A stretch of 64,000 nt of DNA from Nocardioides sp. Root682 (GCF_001427795.1 NZ_LMHJ01000001.1:1699664-1763663); one strand, 5' to 3'; shown: positions 7,686 through 18,331, numbered from the stretch's first letter. Notes: generated from the letters alone by a model not told the origin. Numbers and translations: made by a program.

Positions 7686-8174
7686 GTCGGTCTCCGCAGG
7701 CTCCAGCCAGCCCCGGAACGCCTCGAGGTTCGCGGTCGACTCGCCCCGGTCGATCCGCCACTGCCACTCCTTGCGGATGGAGGACTCGAAGCCGAGCTCG
7801 AGGATCGTGTTGAACGACTCGTCGGCGTAGGTCAGCACCGAGCCGAGGAGCCTGTCCAGGTCTTCCGGCGTCGCCGACGAGAGCGGCAACCTGGCGTCCA
7901 GGTAGATGTCGCCGTGGTGGTCCAGGGCGAAGCCGACGCCGTACATCTTGAGGTTGCGCTCGAGGAGCCAGCGGTAGACCCGTTCGAACTCCTCGTCGGG
8001 GCGGCGACACACGAACGCGTGCACGCCCAGTGCGTGCGGCCCGACGTCGAGGCGCACAGGAGTCTGGAGCTTCTTCTCACCGGGCAACGAGAACGTGAAG
8101 GTGCCCGGCGTCGACTCCTCGAACTCGATGTCGTTGTCCACCAGATGGGTGCGTACGACGTCCGCGGGTTCCAT
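7674..8174 (-). CDS. YbjN domain-containing protein
   Basis: A 166-aa cytoplasmic protein of the YbjN family (type III secretion chaperone-like fold). The conserved core is visible in FVCRRPDEEFERVYRWLLERN and YLDARLPLSS. The ATG at 8174 shares its first base with the mshA stop (TGATG), so it is translationally coupled to mshA; this mshA-ybjN order is frequent in actinobacteria. The 3' end overlaps the convergent sigma gene by 12 nt. Molecular role unknown; a chaperone or regulatory function is possible. Confidence 0.83.
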   Translation of the reverse strand: MEPADVVRTHLVDNDIEFEESTPGTFTFSLPGEKKLQTPVRLDVGPHALGVHAFVCRRPDEEFERVYRWLLERNLKMYGVGFALDHHGDIYLDARLPLSSATPEDLDRLLGSVLTYADESFNTILELGFESSIRKEWQWRIDRGESTANLEAFRGWLEPAETDSGA

Positions 8175-9466
8175 CACGCAGACGAGCCTACTTCTTGGCG
8201 CATGAGCGAGTGGGCACGTTCGTAGACGGCCAGCGTCTGCGCGGCCGTGGCGTCCCACGAGAACCTCTCGGACTGCACGAGGGCGCCGGCGGCGAGCCGC
8301 TCGCGGAAGTCGGCATCGGCGACGACCCGCTCCAGGGCGAGGGCCCAGTCGTGCGGCTCGTGGGTGTCGACCAGCAAGCCACTGTGACCGTCCCGGACGA
8401 CGGTCGTGAGCCCACCTACTGCGGCGGCCACGACCGGCGACCCGGCGGCCTGTGCCTCGGCGGCGACCAGCCCGAACGACTCGTTGTACGACGGCACCGC
8501 GACGAGCGTGGCCGCGGAGTACCACCCCGCGAGCTCGTGCTGCGGCACGGGCGGGACGAACCGGACGACGTCGTCGATGCGCAGCTCGGCCGCCAGGTTG
8601 GCCAGAGCAGCGGGCCGCTCCAGGCCACTGCCGGACGGGCCGCCGACGACCGGCACGACCAGGCGCGAACGGAGGTCGGGGCGGCGGAACAGGAGCTCGG
8701 CGACAGCGCGGAGCAGCACGTCGGGGGCCTTGAGCGGCTGGATGCGTCCGGCGAAGAGCAGCACCAGCGCGTCGTCAGCCAGGTCGCGGGCCCGACGGGC
8801 GGCCGACCGCTCCGCGGGCGACATGCTCCGGAACACGTCGGTGTCGACGCCCGGGTGCACCACCTCGACGCGGGCCGGCTCGGCGTCGTACAGGTTGATC
8901 AGCTGCTTGGCCTCGAGGTCGGTGTTCGCGATCAGCACGTCGGCTGCCTCGACGACCTGCTCCTCGCCGATGACTCGGGCCTCGGGCTCGGGGGTGTCGC
9001 CCTCGGCGAGTGCTTCGTTCTTGACCTTGGCCATGGTGTGCATCGAGTGCACGAGCGGCACGCCCCAGCGGTCGCGCGCAAGCGCGCCGACCTGCCCGGA
9101 CAGCCAGTAGTGGGAGTGCACGACGTCGAAGTGGCCGGCGGGGTGCACCGCCTCCGCCCGGAGCACCTCGCGCGCGAACACGCAGAGCTGGCCGGGCAGC
9201 TGCTCCTTGGTGAGTCCCTCGAACGGACCCGCGTGCACGTGGTGCACGGTCACGCCGGGGGACATCGGGACGATCGGCTCGAGGCTGGAGCGGGTGGCCC
9301 GGGTGAAGATGTCGACCTCGATGCCACGCTGGGCGAGCCGCCGCGCGACCTCGACGACGTAGACGTTCATGCCGCCCGCGTCACCGGTGCCGGGCTGGTC
9401 CAGCGGCGAGGTGTGCAGGCTGATCATCGCGACGCGTCCGACCTCGGACGCCCCTGACTCCCCCAT
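8174..9466 (-). CDS. mshA: D-inositol-3-phosphate glycosyltransferase MshA
   Basis: The first enzyme of mycothiol synthesis, joining GlcNAc from UDP-GlcNAc to 1L-myo-inositol 3-phosphate. The 430-aa length is normal. The N-terminal domain has [21 protein letters not shown] (nucleotide and inositol-phosphate loop) and [13 protein letters not shown]. The C-terminal GT-B half has [17 protein letters not shown] and [17 protein letters not shown], the GT4 E-x7-E motif. The ATG has a strong AGGAGGTG ribosome site. ybjN follows in the same transcript. It shows that the host uses mycothiol as its redox buffer. Confidence 0.94.
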   Translation of the reverse strand: MGESGASEVGRVAMISLHTSPLDQPGTGDAGGMNVYVVEVARRLAQRGIEVDIFTRATRSSLEPIVPMSPGVTVHHVHAGPFEGLTKEQLPGQLCVFAREVLRAEAVHPAGHFDVVHSHYWLSGQVGALARDRWGVPLVHSMHTMAKVKNEALAEGDTPEPEARVIGEEQVVEAADVLIANTDLEAKQLINLYDAEPARVEVVHPGVDTDVFRSMSPAERSAARRARDLADDALVLLFAGRIQPLKAPDVLLRAVAELLFRRPDLRSRLVVPVVGGPSGSGLERPAALANLAAELRIDDVVRFVPPVPQHELAGWYSAATLVAVPSYNESFGLVAAEAQAAGSPVVAAAVGGLTTVVRDGHSGLLVDTHEPHDWALALERVVADADFRERLAAGALVQSERFSWDATAAQTLAVYERAHSLMRQEVGSSA

Positions 9467-9572
9467 GCCACCTCCTGCTGATGTCGCTCGCTGCCGTCCG
9501 AACTCCCGTCGGCCGGCGATTGGTCAACCCTCCCAGTGTGCCCGGCATTCCCGTCCGGCAAGAATGGCGTTC

Positions 9573-10325
9573 ATGAACAGACCGATCGCCGTCGTGACCG
9601 GAGCCTCCAGCGGCATCGGCGCCGCCACCGCGCGCCACCTCGCCGACGCCGGCTTCGAGGTGATCTGCGCGGCGCGCCGGGCGGACCGGATCGAGGCGCT
9701 CGCTGTCGAGATCGGCGGTCGGGCCGTCGTCTGCGACGTGACCGACGAGTCCTCGGTGCAGGCGCTGGCGTCCACAGCGGGCCCGCGGGTCGACGTACTC
9801 GTGAACAACGCGGGGGGCGCGTTCGGCTCGGCTCCGGTCGCCGAGGGCGACGCCGACCAGTGGCGCCGGATGTACGACGTCAACGTGGTCGGCCTGATGC
9901 AGGTCACCCGGGCGCTGCTGCCCGCGCTGATCGCCGGCGGAGTGGCCAGCGGTGCCGGCACGATCATCAACGTCGGCTCGATCGCGGGGCGCGTGGCCTA
10001 CGAGGGCGGAGCCGGGTACACCGCCGCGAAGCACGGCACGAAGGTCGTGACCGAGACGCTGCGCCTGGAGCTGGTGACCCAACCGGTGCGGGTGTGCGAG
10101 GTCGCGCCGGGGATGGTGCGGACCGACGAGTTCGCGCTGGTGCGGTTCGACGGCGACCAGGCGAAGGCAGACGCGGTCTACGCCGGCGTGGCCGAGCCGT
10201 TGGTGGCCGACGACATCGCCGACGCGATCACCTGGGTCGCGACCCGCCCGCCCCACGTCAACATCGACGAGCTGGTCATCAAGCCACGGGCGCAGGCTGC
10301 TCCACACAAGGTGCATCGCGCCTGA
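9573..10325 (+). CDS. SDR family NAD(P)-dependent oxidoreductase (YdfG-like)
   Basis: A 250-aa classical short-chain dehydrogenase. The cofactor loop is TGASSGIGAA at the N-terminus. The NNAG motif lies near residue 79, the catalytic serine in NVGSIAG, and Y-x3-K in YTAAKHG. The C-terminal IDELVIKP resembles YdfG-type NADP-dependent 3-hydroxy acid or serine dehydrogenases, but the substrate is not certain. ATG 9573 is taken as the start, with ATG 9564 as an alternative. It converges with, and overlaps by 47 nt, the RiPP-locus nucleotidyltransferase, so it is probably unrelated to that locus. Confidence 0.88.
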   Translation: MNRPIAVVTGASSGIGAATARHLADAGFEVICAARRADRIEALAVEIGGRAVVCDVTDESSVQALASTAGPRVDVLVNNAGGAFGSAPVAEGDADQWRRMYDVNVVGLMQVTRALLPALIAGGVASGAGTIINVGSIAGRVAYEGGAGYTAAKHGTKVVTETLRLELVTQPVRVCEVAPGMVRTDEFALVRFDGDQAKADAVYAGVAEPLVADDIADAITWVATRPPHVNIDELVIKPRAQAAPHKVHRA

Positions 10326-11466
10326 CCCGTCCCAGCAGCGCCCGCACCAGGTTGCCGAACCGCAACCGCAGCGCCGACGGGACGCCCGTCCACGCCGTCC
10401 GGGAACGGATCGGCAGGGCCGCGTGAGCCGGGAGCGCCAGGACCACGACTGCCCGCCCCAGGTCCCCCGGGTTCCGGCTGGACGCCACGTGATGGCGGAA
10501 GTGTCCCCCGCTGCCGCCGGAGTACGTCGACGGGTTCGACACCGAGTGGTTCGCGCGCGCCCGGTCGAGCACTGCCGCCGGCACCCGGTCGAGCTGGGCG
10601 TGGATCCGCGGAGGCACGCCAACAGGGAGCCCGACCGTCTCGCGCGCAACCGCCAACGACACGGCCGCCGGCGCGCGCAGGCCTCCGTCGAACACTGCCG
10701 GATCGCGAGCGAGCCGACGGAGGTCGATCAAGGTGCGCATCCAGGTCCAGCCCTCACGGTGCCCGGCCAGGTGGCCCAGCGCGTCGCGGGGGCTGAGCGT
10801 CGCCACCTGCGCCCCACCGATCTCGACCAGCTCCCGGCGCGGCCACAGCTCGGCGAACTCAGGATGGGCGCCGCGCAACGGCTCGAACCGCCAGTGCAGG
10901 TCGACGTCGCCGCCCGCGCCGATGTACGTCAGCGCGCTGCCCCATCGGTTCACGTGCCCCCAGGCCCACATCTCGGGCTCGATCTGCCCGTACGCGTGCA
11001 GCGCCCAGCCCGCGGCCTTCAGCACCCGGTGGGCGTCGGCGACCTTCCCCGGCGCGACGAGCAGGTCGATGTCACCGGGTCCGCGGGCGTCGTACTGCCC
11101 CGTCGTCTGGACGGCGAGGGCCTGTCCCTTGAAGACGAGCACATCGATGCCGTGCTCGTCGAGGAGCCGGACGGCACGGACCGTCTCGAGGGTCTGGAGC
11201 ATCAGCCGCTGCTGGTTGCGCTGGCGCCAGGCGTCCATGACCGACGTGATCTCGCGGGGCAGTCCGAGGGCGTCGGCGTGTGTGCGCAGCACGTCGGAGA
11301 CCCGGTGCCGGCCGATCACCTCCAGGAGATCGTGAGGCGCAACCTCGCCGAGGGAGACAGGTTCCGCAGGCCGCCCTTCCTCCGCTCCCAGGGCACCCTT
11401 CACGAGCGTCCGGAGGACGCCGAGAGCGGCGGGGCTGGCGGTCATGACGTCGAGCGTGGCAGCCAC
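10279..11466 (-). CDS. Nucleotidyltransferase-family protein of the RiPP locus
   Basis: 395 aa, resembling the nucleotidyltransferase family (Pfam NTP_transf_5-like) often found beside lasso-peptide genes. The core shows LLDEHGIDVLVFKGQALA, then GPGDIDLLVAP with the D-x-D metal-binding pair, and GGDVDLHWR. A helical region SPRDALGHLAGHREGWTW follows. Members are thought to transfer a nucleotide or sugar-phosphate to a peptide or small molecule; the substrate here is unknown. GTG 11466 is used, with ATG 11445 as an alternative. It diverges from the 46-aa precursor gene, with a 144-nt shared control region. Confidence 0.75.
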   Translation of the reverse strand: MAATLDVMTASPAALGVLRTLVKGALGAEEGRPAEPVSLGEVAPHDLLEVIGRHRVSDVLRTHADALGLPREITSVMDAWRQRNQQRLMLQTLETVRAVRLLDEHGIDVLVFKGQALAVQTTGQYDARGPGDIDLLVAPGKVADAHRVLKAAGWALHAYGQIEPEMWAWGHVNRWGSALTYIGAGGDVDLHWRFEPLRGAHPEFAELWPRRELVEIGGAQVATLSPRDALGHLAGHREGWTWMRTLIDLRRLARDPAVFDGGLRAPAAVSLAVARETVGLPVGVPPRIHAQLDRVPAAVLDRARANHSVSNPSTYSGGSGGHFRHHVASSRNPGDLGRAVVVLALPAHAALPIRSRTAWTGVPSALRLRFGNLVRALLGRVRRDAPCVEQPAPVA

Positions 11467-11475
11467 GGGAACCCC

Positions 11476-11497
11476 GGACCATCGGAATCGATGGTCC
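11476..11497. promoter_or_regulatory. Inverted repeat in the RiPP divergent promoter
   Basis: GGACCATCG (11476-11484) and CGATGGTCC (11489-11497) are perfect 9-bp arms around GAAT, 10 nt upstream of the nucleotidyltransferase start and 114 nt upstream of the precursor. It could be a regulator operator. AT-rich GGTTAAAAAATG at about 11503-11513 follows. No regulator gene lies in the locus. Confidence 0.45.
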
Positions 11498-11610
11498 CGT
11501 CAGGTTAAAAAATGCGGGAACTCCGCACGAAGGCGTGTCCCCGGACGTCAAAGTTCTGTTCAACGCCTGACGGGGACCTCCCTCCCGCCGTCATGACAGA
11601 AGGAGCTCAC

Positions 11611-11751
11611 ATGAAGCTTGCCTACGAAACGCCGGTGCTCGAGGCCCTCAGCCTCAGCGCCACGCACGACGACATCGAGGTCGATGTCGACGCCGACGTC
11701 GACCCCGTGGCCGAGGTGGACGTCCACCTGGGCATCGGGCTCGGCAGCTGA
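11611..11751 (+). CDS. Acidic RiPP precursor peptide (lasso-like leader)
   Basis: A 46-aa peptide with a strong GAAGGAGC ribosome site 4 nt before ATG 11611. Residues 1-19 resemble a lasso leader: YETPVLEALSLSAT matches the Y-x2-P-x-L pattern recognised by PqqD-type RRE proteins, followed by a Thr at 18 as in the usual penultimate leader position. The remainder (about 20-46) is very acidic with alternating Asp/Glu and hydrophobic residues (EVDVDADVDPVAEVDV) and ends HLGIGLGS with a C-terminal serine. No Gly/Ala/Ser/Cys follows the likely cleavage site to start a lasso ring. No Cys is present. Followed by the B2 protease gene. Confidence 0.78.
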   Translation: MKLAYETPVLEALSLSATHDDIEVDVDADVDPVAEVDVHLGIGLGS

Positions 11752-11774
11752 ACACCCGCTCCGGACTGCTGCTC

Positions 11775-12197
11775 GTGGCGGCGTGGACCCTGCTGGGGCT
11801 CACCCGCCTGCTCACGGTGGTGCTGCCCTTCCGGGCGATCCGGCACCTCCTGGGTGAGCAACGGTCACCGAACGGAGCTGACCCGGCCTCGGGGCCGGTC
11901 CCCCCACCTGCCGACGCGCGCGACGAGAATCGCGCCCGGCAGATCGGCTGGGCCGTGCGGACTGCCGCCCACCGGACCCCCTGGCGATCGGACTGCTATC
12001 CACAGGCCCTCACCGCGCGCACCTTGCTGCGCGTGGCCCGCGTGCCCCACGCGGTGACCTTCGGCGTACGCCGTGACGACGCCGGCACCCTGAAGGCGCA
12101 TGCCTGGGTGAGTGCCGGGCGCGTCGCCGTGGCCGGTGGCACCGGCCAGTCCTGGGTCGGCGTCGGCAACTTCACCTGGTCCCCGCGCGGCCGCTGA
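11775..12197 (+). CDS. Lasso-peptide-type B2 leader protease (transglutaminase-like)
   Basis: A 140-aa cysteine protease expected to cut the leader from the precursor. The Transglut_core3 signature is clear: WRSDCYPQALTARTLLR gives nucleophile Cys74, and LKAHAWV gives His109. VPHAVTFGV lies between them and GRVAVAGG after. The N-terminal LTRLLTVVLPFRAIRHLLG is the usual B2 lead-in helix. GTG 11775 is the first standard start, 23 nt after the precursor stop. The frame is open further back, so a non-standard start overlapping that stop is possible. It requires the separate PqqD-like RRE (13115-13408) to recognise its substrate. Confidence 0.87.
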   Translation: MAAWTLLGLTRLLTVVLPFRAIRHLLGEQRSPNGADPASGPVPPPADARDENRARQIGWAVRTAAHRTPWRSDCYPQALTARTLLRVARVPHAVTFGVRRDDAGTLKAHAWVSAGRVAVAGGTGQSWVGVGNFTWSPRGR

Positions 12198-12210
12198 CAG
12201 GTCCGTGCCC

Positions 12211-13131
12211 ATGTACTCCGCCTACGGCCTCCGACTCTCCAGTGAGATCGCCCTGCCCGAGGTGGGCGGCTCCCTCGACGGGCCGGGAGCCGCCGACATC
12301 GAGATCACGCTGGGCACACCGGCCGGCCCGTCGGCATCCGCCACCCTGCTCCCTCTCGGCCTGTGGGTCGACGGCGACCGGATCGGCGTCGACGTCCCCG
12401 ACGTCGGCCGCTACGTCTGCGAGGGCGGCACCCGGATCGTCGTGCAGCCTGCTCCCGAGGTGGAGGCCGGAGTCCTCAAGCTCTTCCTGCTCGGTACGGC
12501 GCTCGGCGCGCTGATGGTGCAGCGCGGCCATCTCGTGCTGCACGGCAACGCCTTCCGCGTCGGCGACGCGTGCGCGGTGGTGGTCGGTCACTCCGGCGCG
12601 GGGAAGTCAACGCTCGCGGCCGAGATGCACCGCCGCGGACACGACATCCTCAGCGACGACGTCGTCCCGATCGATGCCGACGGCCGTGCTCTCCCCGGCT
12701 GGCCGCGCCTCAAGCTGTGGCAGGACGCGCTCGACCGGCTCGGCATCGACTCGAGCGGCTACGACCGGATCCGCGGGGCGCACGCGAAGTTCCACGTGCC
12801 CCTGGACCGGCCACCGCTCGACCCGCTGCCCGTGCGCTGGATCTACGTGCTCGACCGGCACCGCGGTCCGCTCACGATCACTCCGCTCACGGGAGCGGCG
12901 ATCTTCACCAGCCTGCACGAGCACAGCTACCGCAAGGAGATCCTGGTGGGCGCCCATCGGCAGACCCATCTGGCCCGGAGCGCGGCACTTGCCGCGACCG
13001 TGCGACCCGCGCGCCTCGACCGCCCCCGCGGCATGGACTCCGTCGTGGCCTCGGCCGACGCGATCCTCGCCGACATCGACCAGTCCCTCTCCGGGACCCC
13101 TGGGAAGGAACACCATGCGACGAGCCACTGA
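12211..13131 (+). CDS. HPr-kinase-like peptide kinase
   Basis: A 306-aa P-loop kinase of the HprK-like group found in tailoring lasso clusters such as paeninodin, where the homologue phosphorylates the precursor's C-terminal serine. Walker A is GHSGAGKST at residues 126-134, followed by ILSDDVVPID at about 146-155, the HprK-type acidic motif. The N-terminal 115 residues form the divergent sheet domain common to these proteins (starting MYSAYGLRLSSEIALPE). The precursor here does end in serine, which fits. It lies 13 nt after the B2 gene and overlaps the PqqD gene by 17 nt. Confidence 0.85.
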   Translation: MYSAYGLRLSSEIALPEVGGSLDGPGAADIEITLGTPAGPSASATLLPLGLWVDGDRIGVDVPDVGRYVCEGGTRIVVQPAPEVEAGVLKLFLLGTALGALMVQRGHLVLHGNAFRVGDACAVVVGHSGAGKSTLAAEMHRRGHDILSDDVVPIDADGRALPGWPRLKLWQDALDRLGIDSSGYDRIRGAHAKFHVPLDRPPLDPLPVRWIYVLDRHRGPLTITPLTGAAIFTSLHEHSYRKEILVGAHRQTHLARSAALAATVRPARLDRPRGMDSVVASADAILADIDQSLSGTPGKEHHATSH

Positions 13132-13408
13132 GACCCCTGCTGCGTCGGGCCGCTGGGTCCGCGACTCCGCCCTCCACGCCGTCGAGATGGACGCCGAATT
13201 CGTGATGATGGGCGTCGAGCAGGGCGAGTACTACGCGGTCAAGGGCGTCGCCGCAGCCCTGTGGCGCCACCTCGCCCAGCCGCACGACGTCAGCGAGCTG
13301 GCCACCCTCGTCTCCGAGGAGTACGACGTCAGTGCCGAGGCCTGCCGCGCCGACGTCGCGGCTTTCCTCGACCAGCTCGCGGCCAAGGGCATGGTCCGCG
13401 CGGTGTGA
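13115..13408 (+). CDS. PqqD-family RRE protein (B1-like)
   Basis: A 97-aa winged-helix RiPP recognition element that binds the precursor leader and presents it to the B2 protease and kinase. PqqD features are the N-terminal strands WVRDSALHAVEMDAEFVMM and GEYYAVKGVAAALWRHL, followed by a helical half (DVSELATLVSEEYDVS, AFLDQLAAKGMV). ATG 13115 has GGAAGGAA upstream and begins inside the kinase gene, so the two are coupled. It is the last gene of the run. No asparagine-synthetase-like cyclase follows; the next gene is convergent, 4 nt away. Confidence 0.87.
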   Translation: MRRATETPAASGRWVRDSALHAVEMDAEFVMMGVEQGEYYAVKGVAAALWRHLAQPHDVSELATLVSEEYDVSAEACRADVAAFLDQLAAKGMVRAV

Positions 13409-13411
13409 GCC

Positions 13412-14101
13412 TCAGGCGAGGGCGCGGTCCAGCGCGGCCTCGACGTGCAGCGAGGTGCACGGGAACACGGGGATCTCGGAATCGGCCTGGCGCACGAGCA
13501 GCTCCAGCTCGGAGCACCCCAGGATCACGCCGCCCGCGCCGGCGTCCCACAGCTCGCTGATCATCGCGACGACCGAGCGACGGGAGTCGTCGACGACCTT
13601 CCCATGGACCAGCTCGTCGTAGATGATCCGGTTGAGCTCGTCGTGGTGCGTCGGCTCCGGCACCAGCACGCCCAGGCCGTGGCTTGCGATGCGGTCGGTG
13701 AAGAAGGTGCGCGACATCGCGAACTTCGTGCCGAGCAGGGCCACCGTCTCGACGCCCTGCTCCTTGCACGCCTCGGCGACGACGTCGCCCAGGTGCAGCA
13801 GCGGGATGGAGACCGCGTCCTGGACCTGTTCGGCAACGCGGTGGAAGGTCGTCGTGCACAACATCAGGAAGTCGGCACCGGCGCGTTCGACCGAGATGGC
13901 GGCGTCACGCAGGATGGCCGCGACGCCATCCCAGTCCTCGGCCTCCTGGAGTGCGGTGACCTCGCCGAAATCGACCGATGTCATCGCTGTCCGTGCCGAG
14001 TGGAAGCCCCCGAGACGCTGCTCGACACCGCGATTGAGCGCCTCGTAGTAGGCCGCACTGCTCTCCCAGGACATGCCGCCGACGAGCCCGATGGTCTGCA
14101 T
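13412..14101 (-). CDS. Aspartate/glutamate racemase family protein (YgeA-like)
   Basis: A 229-aa cofactor-independent racemase fold. The N-terminal GLVGGMSWESSAAYYEALN is the family opening. The two catalytic cysteines are in FLMLCTTTFH (Cys about 82) and ILGCSELELL (Cys about 196). The first motif has CTTTFH where the family usually has CTNTxH, so substrate range may differ. It faces the RiPP operon with only 3 nt between stop codons. A role in that pathway is possible but unproven. It may instead provide D-amino acids for the cell wall. Confidence 0.85.
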   Translation of the reverse strand: MQTIGLVGGMSWESSAAYYEALNRGVEQRLGGFHSARTAMTSVDFGEVTALQEAEDWDGVAAILRDAAISVERAGADFLMLCTTTFHRVAEQVQDAVSIPLLHLGDVVAEACKEQGVETVALLGTKFAMSRTFFTDRIASHGLGVLVPEPTHHDELNRIIYDELVHGKVVDDSRRSVVAMISELWDAGAGGVILGCSELELLVRQADSEIPVFPCTSLHVEAALDRALA

Positions 14102-14174
14102 GGGGGAAGTCTAGAGGTGTCGCAGGACACCTCGACGGGGCGTCGGCGATGTGAGCCGGAGCCTGCCCCGCGGT

Positions 14175-14180
14175 TAGGCT
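14175..14180 (+). promoter_or_regulatory. -10 element upstream of typA
   Basis: TAGGCT about 73 nt before the typA ATG, giving a probable 5' untranslated region of about 65 nt. A GC-rich potential stem (GCGCGCGAGCGCG) follows, which could affect translation. Confidence 0.35.
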
Positions 14181-14253
14181 GGCAGGCGGCCACCGCGCGC
14201 GAGCGCGTGTCCGGCCACACCAGAACCTTCGACGAGAGCGACGCCGTACTCCC

Positions 14254-16176
<1,923 letters not shown>

Positions 16177-16207
16177 GTCTCCTTCGCCAGGCTCAGCCTG
16201 GTCTGGA

Positions 16208-16252
16208 CAATGGCACGTCGTAGTCACCTCAGGTGGCCACGACGTGCCATTG
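16208..16252 (+). terminator. Stem-loop after typA
   Basis: 14-bp perfect arms 16208-16221 and 16239-16252 with a 17-nt loop that itself contains CACCTCAGGTG. It lies 32 nt after the typA stop. A similar intrinsic hairpin without a T-run is common in high-GC actinobacteria. Confidence 0.7.
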
Positions 16253-16384
16253 CCGTTCCCGGGCACCCGCTGTGTGATGGGGAGTGGGACCGGCCGCATA
16301 CGGCTTTGCTTCTCGGTGGCGATTCTCGGGGAGTTGGGTGCAGCGACAATCAGCCGCGCACGTCCACCGTGAGGAATGCTCCCA

Positions 16385-18331
16385 ATGCCTTCAGCCTCCC
16401 GATCCTCCCGCGCTCACCCGCGTCCACTCCGGCGCCGCGGCCTTCGCCGCTCCGGCACCTTTCTCGCCTGTCTGGCGGTCGTCGCAGCCACCCTCGTCAG
16501 CTCCGGCGCCGAGGCGGTGGCCTTCGGCCCGTACAACATCGACGGGACCGTTCCCGGGGGCGACGGCGCGCAGCATCTCGACGACCCCTCGGGCAGCGCC
16601 AAGGAGATCGGGCCGAAGAACGGCAGCCCGACCAAGATCAGCGTGATCCACACGGCGACGCCGCCGATGCTCGAGCTCACGAATCCCAACGGCCAGGTCG
16701 ACCTGAAGCAGGCGTGGCTCAACCTCAAGCGCCAGGGCGGCGCCGACTTCCTGTACTTCGCCTGGGAGCGCGACTCGAACACGGGCAGTGGCTTCATCTC
16801 CTTCGAGTTCATGAAGAACGGACTGCCGTCCGGTTGCGCCACCTCGTATGCCGTCGCCACCTGCAACCCCTGGCGGACTGCCACCGAGGCCGGCAACGTG
16901 AAGGTCGGTCGCAGCGCCGGCGACTTCCTGATCCTGTGGGACCAGAGCGGCAGCAGCGCAGTCCTGTCCAAGCGTGTCTGGACGCAGGCGAGCCCGAACG
17001 CACCCCTGGTGCTCGGCGCGCCTGTGCTGCTCAGCGCGGACCCCACCAAGGCGGCTGGTCTCTACAGCCCGGACAAGACCCGCGGTGAAGCGGCGATCAA
17101 CCTCACGTTGTCCGGCCTGACCGACGGCCAGTCGTGCACGACGTTCGCGAACGTCATCCCGAGCACGGTCACCGGCAACTCCGACACGGCCGACTACAAG
17201 GACACCATCCTCCAGAAGATCGACCCGCTCAGCAGCTGCGCGCCGACGATCAGCACGACCCCGGCGGACGGCGACGTCTCGATCGGGAGCGGCGTCGTCG
17301 AGGTCGCCGACGTCGCGACGGTGGGCCTGACCGGCGGCAACGGGACGCCGTCCGGATCGGTCTCGTACTGGCTCTGCGACACGGACACCGACGGACCGAC
17401 GTGCGGGGCAGGCGAGGGCGAGCTGATCGGCTCGACCAACCTGACCGGCAACACCTTCCCCGTCGAGGTCACCTCTCCCACGGCGTTCATCACCGCAGCC
17501 GGGTCCTACTGCTGGCGCGCCACCTGGAGCGGCGACGCCGCGAACGGCATTCCTGCGGCCTCCGAGAACGACAAGGCAGGCGAGTGCTTCGAGGTCAGCG
17601 CGGCCACACCGACGCTCTCCACCGAAGCAGGCGACGACACCACCGCAGGGGGCACCGTCAGCGACACCGCGACCCTGAGCGGAACGGCAACTCAGCCGGT
17701 CGGCGACGGGATCAGCACCACGGCGCCGGTGGGCGCAGCTGACGCGGGCGGGACCATCACCTTCGACCTCTACGGGCCCAGCGACACCGGGTGCGGGCAG
17801 GGCGAACCTGTCTACACGGTGTCGGTCGACGTGGAGGGCGATGGCGAGTACTCCACGCCGGACCCGCAGTTCGAGCCGGACTCGGTCGGCGTCTACCACT
17901 GGGTCGCCACGTACAGCGGCGATGACCCCAACACCAACGGCGTCAGCCACAACACGGACTGCGACGAGGACTCCGAGGAGGTCGAGGTCACCGACGTCCC
18001 GTCGACGATCGAGACCGCCCAGTCGTGGGTGCCGAACGACTCGGCGACCTTGTCGGCCGCCGCCGGCGGCGACATGAAGGGCACCGTGACCTTCGACCTC
18101 TATGCCACCGGAGACTGCACGGGCGCAGTGGTGTTCACGGAGGACGTCGCGATCGATGACCCCTCGGGCGTGATCGTGGGCACCTCGAACGAGGACGCCT
18201 TCGGTGCCGGTGACTACTCGTGGCAGGTGACCTACGACAGCACCAACCCGGCTCAACGGGACATCGATGGAGGCTGTGAGGAGACCTCCTCACTGGCCGT
18301 CGACGACGGAGACCCGGTCTCGAGTGACTGA
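16385..18331 (+). CDS. Secreted protein with bacterial Ig-like repeats
   Basis: 648 aa. An arginine-rich N-terminus and hydrophobic core (FLACLAVVAATLVSSGAEA) form a Sec signal peptide with cleavage near residue 46. About 60-300 is an unrecognised domain with paired cysteines. About 305-640 holds three Ig-like modules, each with a strand pattern like GSVSYWLCD / GTITFDLYG / GTVTFDLYA and a later YCWRATWSGD / YHWVATYSGD / YSWQVTYDS motif. There is no LPXTG or membrane anchor, so it is probably released or wall-associated. The GAGGA ribosome site favours ATG 16385 over 16376. Function unknown. Confidence 0.78.
   Translation: MPSASRSSRAHPRPLRRRGLRRSGTFLACLAVVAATLVSSGAEAVAFGPYNIDGTVPGGDGAQHLDDPSGSAKEIGPKNGSPTKISVIHTATPPMLELTNPNGQVDLKQAWLNLKRQGGADFLYFAWERDSNTGSGFISFEFMKNGLPSGCATSYAVATCNPWRTATEAGNVKVGRSAGDFLILWDQSGSSAVLSKRVWTQASPNAPLVLGAPVLLSADPTKAAGLYSPDKTRGEAAINLTLSGLTDGQSCTTFANVIPSTVTGNSDTADYKDTILQKIDPLSSCAPTISTTPADGDVSIGSGVVEVADVATVGLTGGNGTPSGSVSYWLCDTDTDGPTCGAGEGELIGSTNLTGNTFPVEVTSPTAFITAAGSYCWRATWSGDAANGIPAASENDKAGECFEVSAATPTLSTEAGDDTTAGGTVSDTATLSGTATQPVGDGISTTAPVGAADAGGTITFDLYGPSDTGCGQGEPVYTVSVDVEGDGEYSTPDPQFEPDSVGVYHWVATYSGDDPNTNGVSHNTDCDEDSEEVEVTDVPSTIETAQSWVPNDSATLSAAAGGDMKGTVTFDLYATGDCTGAVVFTEDVAIDDPSGVIVGTSNEDAFGAGDYSWQVTYDSTNPAQRDIDGGCEETSSLAVDDGDPVSSD

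Noticed and set aside
10279..13408. A complete, ordinary lasso-peptide cluster
   Set aside because: No asparagine-synthetase-like cyclase and no ring-forming residue at the expected core start, so the standard label is not supported.
16391..18256. 621-codon minus-strand open frame
   Set aside because: Antisense to the secreted Ig-like protein, which has a signal peptide and repeats; the shadow has none.
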